The position numbers and the translations under genes are program-made. Shown piece after piece: positions 5,359 to 7,706 of a stretch of 7,706 nucleotides of DNA. Each line of letters starts with the position of its first letter. The stretch's first letter is position 1. Origin of the DNA: Streptomyces roseochromogenus subsp. oscitans DS 12.976 (GTDB lineage Bacteria; Actinomycetota; Actinomycetes; Streptomycetales; Streptomycetaceae). Where the stretch lies: contig NZ_CM002285.1 of assembly GCF_000497445.1 (NCBI RefSeq), positions 8,451,877 through 8,459,582 of the forward strand, in the 5' to 3' direction. The notes beneath the pieces are model-generated. The model had not been told where the DNA came from. It saw nothing but the letters and a program-made list of their open reading frames with translations, and did no database searches.

Positions 5359-6447
5359 TCAGCCGATCACCGCCGCTCGCACGCACAGCACGTCCGGGAG
5401 ATGCCCGGCCAGCTGCTGCCAGCTGTCGCCGTCGTCGGCGGACGCGAACACCTCGCCGTTGCGGTTGCCGAAGTACACGCCCGCCGGGTCGGCGTCGTCG
5501 GTGCACAGGGCGTCGCGCAGGACCGTGCCGTAGTGATCCTCCTCCGGCAGGCCCTTGGACAGCGGCTCCCAGGTCCGGCCCGCGTCCGTGGTGCGGAAGA
5601 CCCGGCACCGGTGCCCGGCGGGCACCCGGTCCGCGTCGGCGTTGATCGGGAAGACGTATGCCGTGTCCGCCCGGTGCGGATGGGCGGCCACCGCGAAGCC
5701 GAACGTGGACGGCAGATCGGCGCCGATGTCGGTCCAGTGCGCGCCCGCGTCGTCGCTCCTGTACACCCCCCAGTGGTTCTGCAGATACAGCCGGTCCGGG
5801 TCGCCCGCGTCCTTGGCGATCTTGTGCACGCACTGGCCGAACTCCGGGTTCGGATCCGGCAGGAACACCGCCGACACACCGGAGTTGGACGGCGCCCAGC
5901 TCGCGCCGCCGTCGGTGGAGCGGAACACCCCGGCCGTGGAGACGGCCACGGTCACCGTCTTGGGGTCGCGGGCGTCGGTGAGCACGGTGTGCAGGCCTTC
6001 ACCGCCGCCGCCCGGCACCCACCGCGAGCGGGTCGGATGCTCCCACAGCGGCCTGACCAGCTCGAAGCTCTCGCCGCGGTCCTCCGAGCGGTACAGCGCC
6101 GCCGGTTCCGTGCCCGCGTAGACCACGTCGGGCTCGGCGGCGGCCGGGTGCAGCTGCCAGACGCGCTCCAGGGAAGCGCCGGTGTCCTGGGGGAACTTGA
6201 CGGCCGGACGCGGCGGTTCGGTCCAGGTGCGGCCGAGGTCGTCGGAGTGGAAGACCGACGGGCCCCAGTGCGCGCTGTCGCCGCCCGCCAGCAGCCGTGG
6301 GCGGTCCTGGCGGGTGTCGATCGCGACCGAGTAGACCGCCTGTGCGTTGAAATACGGGCTGTCGTCGAACTCCCAGGCCCCGCGGGCCCTTCGCCGCCCG
6401 ATGAACAGTCCTTTGCGGGTGCCCACCGCCAGCAGTACCTCGGTCAT
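5359..6447 (-). CDS. BNR/Asp-box beta-propeller protein (exo-sialidase-like fold)
   Basis: Predicted 362-residue protein of the WD40/YVTN/BNR-like (sortilin/sialidase-type) repeat class. Six Asp-boxes of the form S-x-D-x-G-x-(T/S)-W are spaced about 45-55 residues apart: SDDLGRTW (68-75), SEDRGESF (121-128), STDGGASW (177-184), SDDAGAHW (231-238), TTDAGRTW (286-293) and SADDGDSW (336-343). The opening LLAVGTRKGLFIG is typical of this Streptomyces group. There is no signal peptide, so it is probably cytoplasmic. Databases often label these proteins glycosyl hydrolase or exo-alpha-sialidase, but I see no sialidase Arg triad or RIP motif, so enzymatic activity is not claimed. The start is fixed by GGAGGTGATC 4 bases before the ATG. 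It is first in the minus-strand series and divergent from the Rv1733c-family gene. Family confident, role unknown. Confidence 0.85.
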   Translation of the reverse strand: MTEVLLAVGTRKGLFIGRRRARGAWEFDDSPYFNAQAVYSVAIDTRQDRPRLLAGGDSAHWGPSVFHSDDLGRTWTEPPRPAVKFPQDTGASLERVWQLHPAAAEPDVVYAGTEPAALYRSEDRGESFELVRPLWEHPTRSRWVPGGGGEGLHTVLTDARDPKTVTVAVSTAGVFRSTDGGASWAPSNSGVSAVFLPDPNPEFGQCVHKIAKDAGDPDRLYLQNHWGVYRSDDAGAHWTDIGADLPSTFGFAVAAHPHRADTAYVFPINADADRVPAGHRCRVFRTTDAGRTWEPLSKGLPEEDHYGTVLRDALCTDDADPAGVYFGNRNGEVFASADDGDSWQQLAGHLPDVLCVRAAVIG

Positions 6448-6739
6448 GCCGATCACCTCCGGGACGCCTTCGTCCAGGTAGTCGTGAGACAGGTAGTCGT
6501 CGGTTATCGGCCAGTCTGCACCCCACCACTGACACTCCGCCCTGCTGTGTTTGTTTCCGCAGGTCAGAGCAGTGTCGTCGGCTGGTGACCAAGAGCGGCC
6601 GGGGTTCGTTGTGACATGCGCCTGCGCGAACGGGGTGTCTCGTGCGACCGTCGGGGAGACGGCTTCGTGAGCAACGGGGCGATCTCCCGCGTATGGGAGG
6701 GCGTTCCGGCCGGTCGGTGCGCTCGTGAGGAGGATGCCT
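6448..6739. other. Divergent intergenic region
   Basis: About 290 bases separate the start of the minus-strand BNR gene from the plus-strand membrane-protein gene. It should contain promoters for both, but I find no convincing -35/-10 pair. Visible elements are an 11-bp direct repeat CAGGTAGTCGT at 6475-6485 and 6490-6500 (15-base period), a small inverted repeat CTCCC/GGGAG at 6684-6699, and a less GC-rich stretch around 6505-6570. No gene is supported here. Confidence 0.4.
6451..6460 (-). promoter_or_regulatory. Very strong ribosome binding site of the BNR gene
   Basis: On the minus strand GGAGGTGATC precedes the ATG. It is complementary over 10 bases to the GATCACCTCC near the 3' end of bacterial 16S rRNA, with GGAGG well placed for initiation. 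This settles the start at 6447, although the frame is open far upstream. Confidence 0.8.
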
Positions 6740-7345
6740 TTGAAGGCGATCCGTGGTCCGAAGGTGTGGCTGTGGCGCTGGCGGCGCAGCCCGCTCAGAC
6801 GCCGGGCCGACGTGGTGGAGGCCTGGGTGGTCCTCGGCACCTGGCTGCTGACCGTCCTGGCAGGGGTCTCGGCCGGACTCCTGGCGGCCCGGTCGGTGGA
6901 GCACGGACTCGCCGAGGAGCGCGCGGACTGGCGTCCCGTCGTGGCCCGAGTCGTGGGACGGGCGCCGGGAGGCTCCCCCCTGCACGGCCACACCTCCGCC
7001 GGGGATCGGGTCTGGGCCAAGGTGCGCTGGACCGTGGCCGACGGATCCGCCCACACCGGGCAGGTCCGGGTGCGGCCCGGCAGCAAGGCGGGCACACCGG
7101 TCACCGTCTGGAGCGACCCGCAGGGCCATCTCGTCAACCGGCCCACCTCCGCCGCCGAGGCCGCCTTCCGCGGCGCGCTGATCGGCTGCCTGGTGGGCGT
7201 GAGTGCGGCGGCCGTCCCCTTCGTCGGCGGTCTCGCCCTGCGCGGCCGGCTGGAACGCCGCCGCATGGACGCCTGGGACACGGAATGGGCACGGCTCGGA
7301 CCCCAGTGGGGCGGCTGGTCCGACCATGGCCGCCGCTCCGGCTGA
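6740..7345 (+). CDS. Rv1733c-family two-helix membrane protein
   Basis: Predicted 201-residue protein named for mycobacterial Rv1733c, a family common in Streptomyces with unknown function. The order of parts is typical: a short basic cytoplasmic N-terminus (WRWRRSPLRRRADVVEAW, 12-29), a first membrane helix (about 28-50, VVLGTWLLTVLAGVSAGLLA), an extracytoplasmic domain of about 90 residues with beta-type sequence (WAKVRWTVADGSAHTGQVRV), a second helix (about 144-167) and a short C-terminal tail with the Trp-rich family ending MDAWDTEWARLGPQW. The start is uncertain. TTG 6740 is chosen because AGGAGG (6728-6733) sits 6 bases upstream. ATG 6734 abuts that site, and GTG 6725 has none. Divergent from the BNR gene; probably a single-gene transcript. 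Confidence 0.82.
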   Translation: MKAIRGPKVWLWRWRRSPLRRRADVVEAWVVLGTWLLTVLAGVSAGLLAARSVEHGLAEERADWRPVVARVVGRAPGGSPLHGHTSAGDRVWAKVRWTVADGSAHTGQVRVRPGSKAGTPVTVWSDPQGHLVNRPTSAAEAAFRGALIGCLVGVSAAAVPFVGGLALRGRLERRRMDAWDTEWARLGPQWGGWSDHGRRSG

Positions 7346-7458
7346 GGCCTGCCTGGGGTGTGCCGGTCCGCCGCTCCGGCCGGGGCGCCGGCGCGCTCGA
7401 GCTGAGCCGCCGCGTCCCCCGAAGTCGGCTGCTCGGGCGCGTGTCTGCCGTGCCGCCC

Positions 7459-7706
7459 CTACATCGCCGCCAGCGCCTTCCGGCAGGCGCTCAGCAGGGC
7501 CTCGTCCTCCGGGATGCCCAGGCCGCCGAATCCGCCCGCGGGGGCCGGAAGGCGGCGTGGGGCGGACAGTTCAGCCGCGACCAGGTGCCGTAGGGGCGCG
7601 GCGGCCGGGCCCATCGCGGTGAGGCAGCCGGCGATCGGGGCGCGGGTGCGCGGGTCTTCGACCCAGGCCGCCCGGAACACGGGCAGGACCGGCTCCGGAT
7701 CCGCCT
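7459..7706 (-). CDS. Probable HEAT-repeat protein, C-terminal end (5'-partial)
   Basis: A minus-strand frame enters from the right edge and stops at TAG (7461-7459), giving about 82 residues; the start lies outside the window. GTG 7680 is available but is probably internal, because the frame continues in the same style to the edge (ADPEPVLPVFRAAWVEDPRT). Segments such as IAGCLTAMGPAAAPLRHLVAAEL look like a HEAT-type helical pair, in which 'iGpaA.paLp.L...L' is the usual pattern. The ending DEALLSACRKALAAM fits a terminal repeat. Such proteins in Streptomyces are often large scaffolds of unknown role. It is convergent with the Rv1733c-family gene across a 113-base GC-rich gap with only weak hairpins and a 13-base direct repeat, CCGCCGCTCCGGC (7330-7342, 7368-7380). 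Confidence 0.6.
   Translation of the reverse strand, partial: ADPEPVLPVFRAAWVEDPRTRAPIAGCLTAMGPAAAPLRHLVAAELSAPRRLPAPAGGFGGLGIPEDEALLSACRKALAAM

Noticed and set aside
5251..6588. Plus-strand open frame opposite the BNR gene
   Set aside because: It is antisense to six well-formed Asp-boxes; its translation has no recognisable domain.
6637..6660. Possible operator with GTCTC and GAGAC ends in the divergent gap
   Set aside because: Only the outer 5 bp pair. The inner bases CGAC/GTCG are symmetric about a different centre, so it is not a consistent palindrome.
6448..7281. N-terminal extension of the BNR protein in the same open frame
   Set aside because: The frame stays open to 7281, but this part is antisense to the Rv1733c-family gene and lacks propeller repeats. 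The ribosome site at 6451-6460 marks the ATG at 6447 as the start.
7346..7458. Terminator between the convergent genes at the right end
   Set aside because: Several 5-bp GC-rich stems can be drawn, but none is clearly better than background for this composition, unlike the hairpins at 985 and 2455.
6616..7593. Plus-strand frame overlapping the Rv1733c-family gene and its downstream gap
   Set aside because: It is a different frame from the one with two membrane helices and the family C-terminal motif; its translation is Arg/Gly-rich low complexity.

Overview
The window is very GC-rich, with coding frames strongly biased to G or C at third codon positions, GTG and TTG starts, and hairpin terminators without T-tracts. 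The protein families (Rv1733c-type membrane protein, FUSC protein, actinobacterial uracil-DNA glycosylase, lactonase-family beta-propeller) fit a Streptomyces or close actinomycete chromosome. I see no rRNA, tRNA, CRISPR array, transposase or phage gene. It reads as ordinary chromosomal territory with a few regulatory-looking elements.

Layout, left to right. (1) 1-939, plus strand: C-terminal part of a FUSC-family membrane protein, entering from outside the window, followed by a strong hairpin terminator (985-1017). (2) A 311-base gap (940-1250) holds that terminator, a short degenerate 23-bp tandem repeat (1063-1131), and a palindrome at 1182-1197 resembling the binding site of DasR, the N-acetylglucosamine regulator of Streptomyces. 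(3) 1251-2288, plus strand: a lactonase-family beta-propeller protein. (4) 2289-2509: convergent gap with a GC-rich hairpin (2455-2483) that can end transcription from both sides.

(5) 2510-6447, minus strand: four genes in one direction, in transcription order a BNR/Asp-box beta-propeller protein (6447-5359), uracil-DNA glycosylase ung (5280-4594), a BadF/N-acetylglucosamine-kinase-family sugar kinase (4597-3620) and a CbiX-like protein (3436-2510). The ung stop and kinase start overlap as ATGA, so those two are probably translationally coupled. The CbiX-like gene stands apart behind a 183-base gap containing a 28-bp near-perfect palindrome (3537-3564), so it may have its own promoter and regulator. 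This CbiX-like protein lacks the histidines used for metal chelation in the family.

(6) 6448-6739: divergent intergenic region. (7) 6740-7345, plus strand: Rv1733c-family two-helix membrane protein. (8) 7459-7706, minus strand: C-terminal end of a probable HEAT-repeat protein that continues beyond the window.

No complete novel system is visible. The best leads are the DasR-like site in front of the lactonase gene, the 28-bp palindrome in front of the CbiX-like gene, the apparent loss of catalytic residues in that protein, and the unusual coupling of a DNA-repair enzyme with a sugar kinase.
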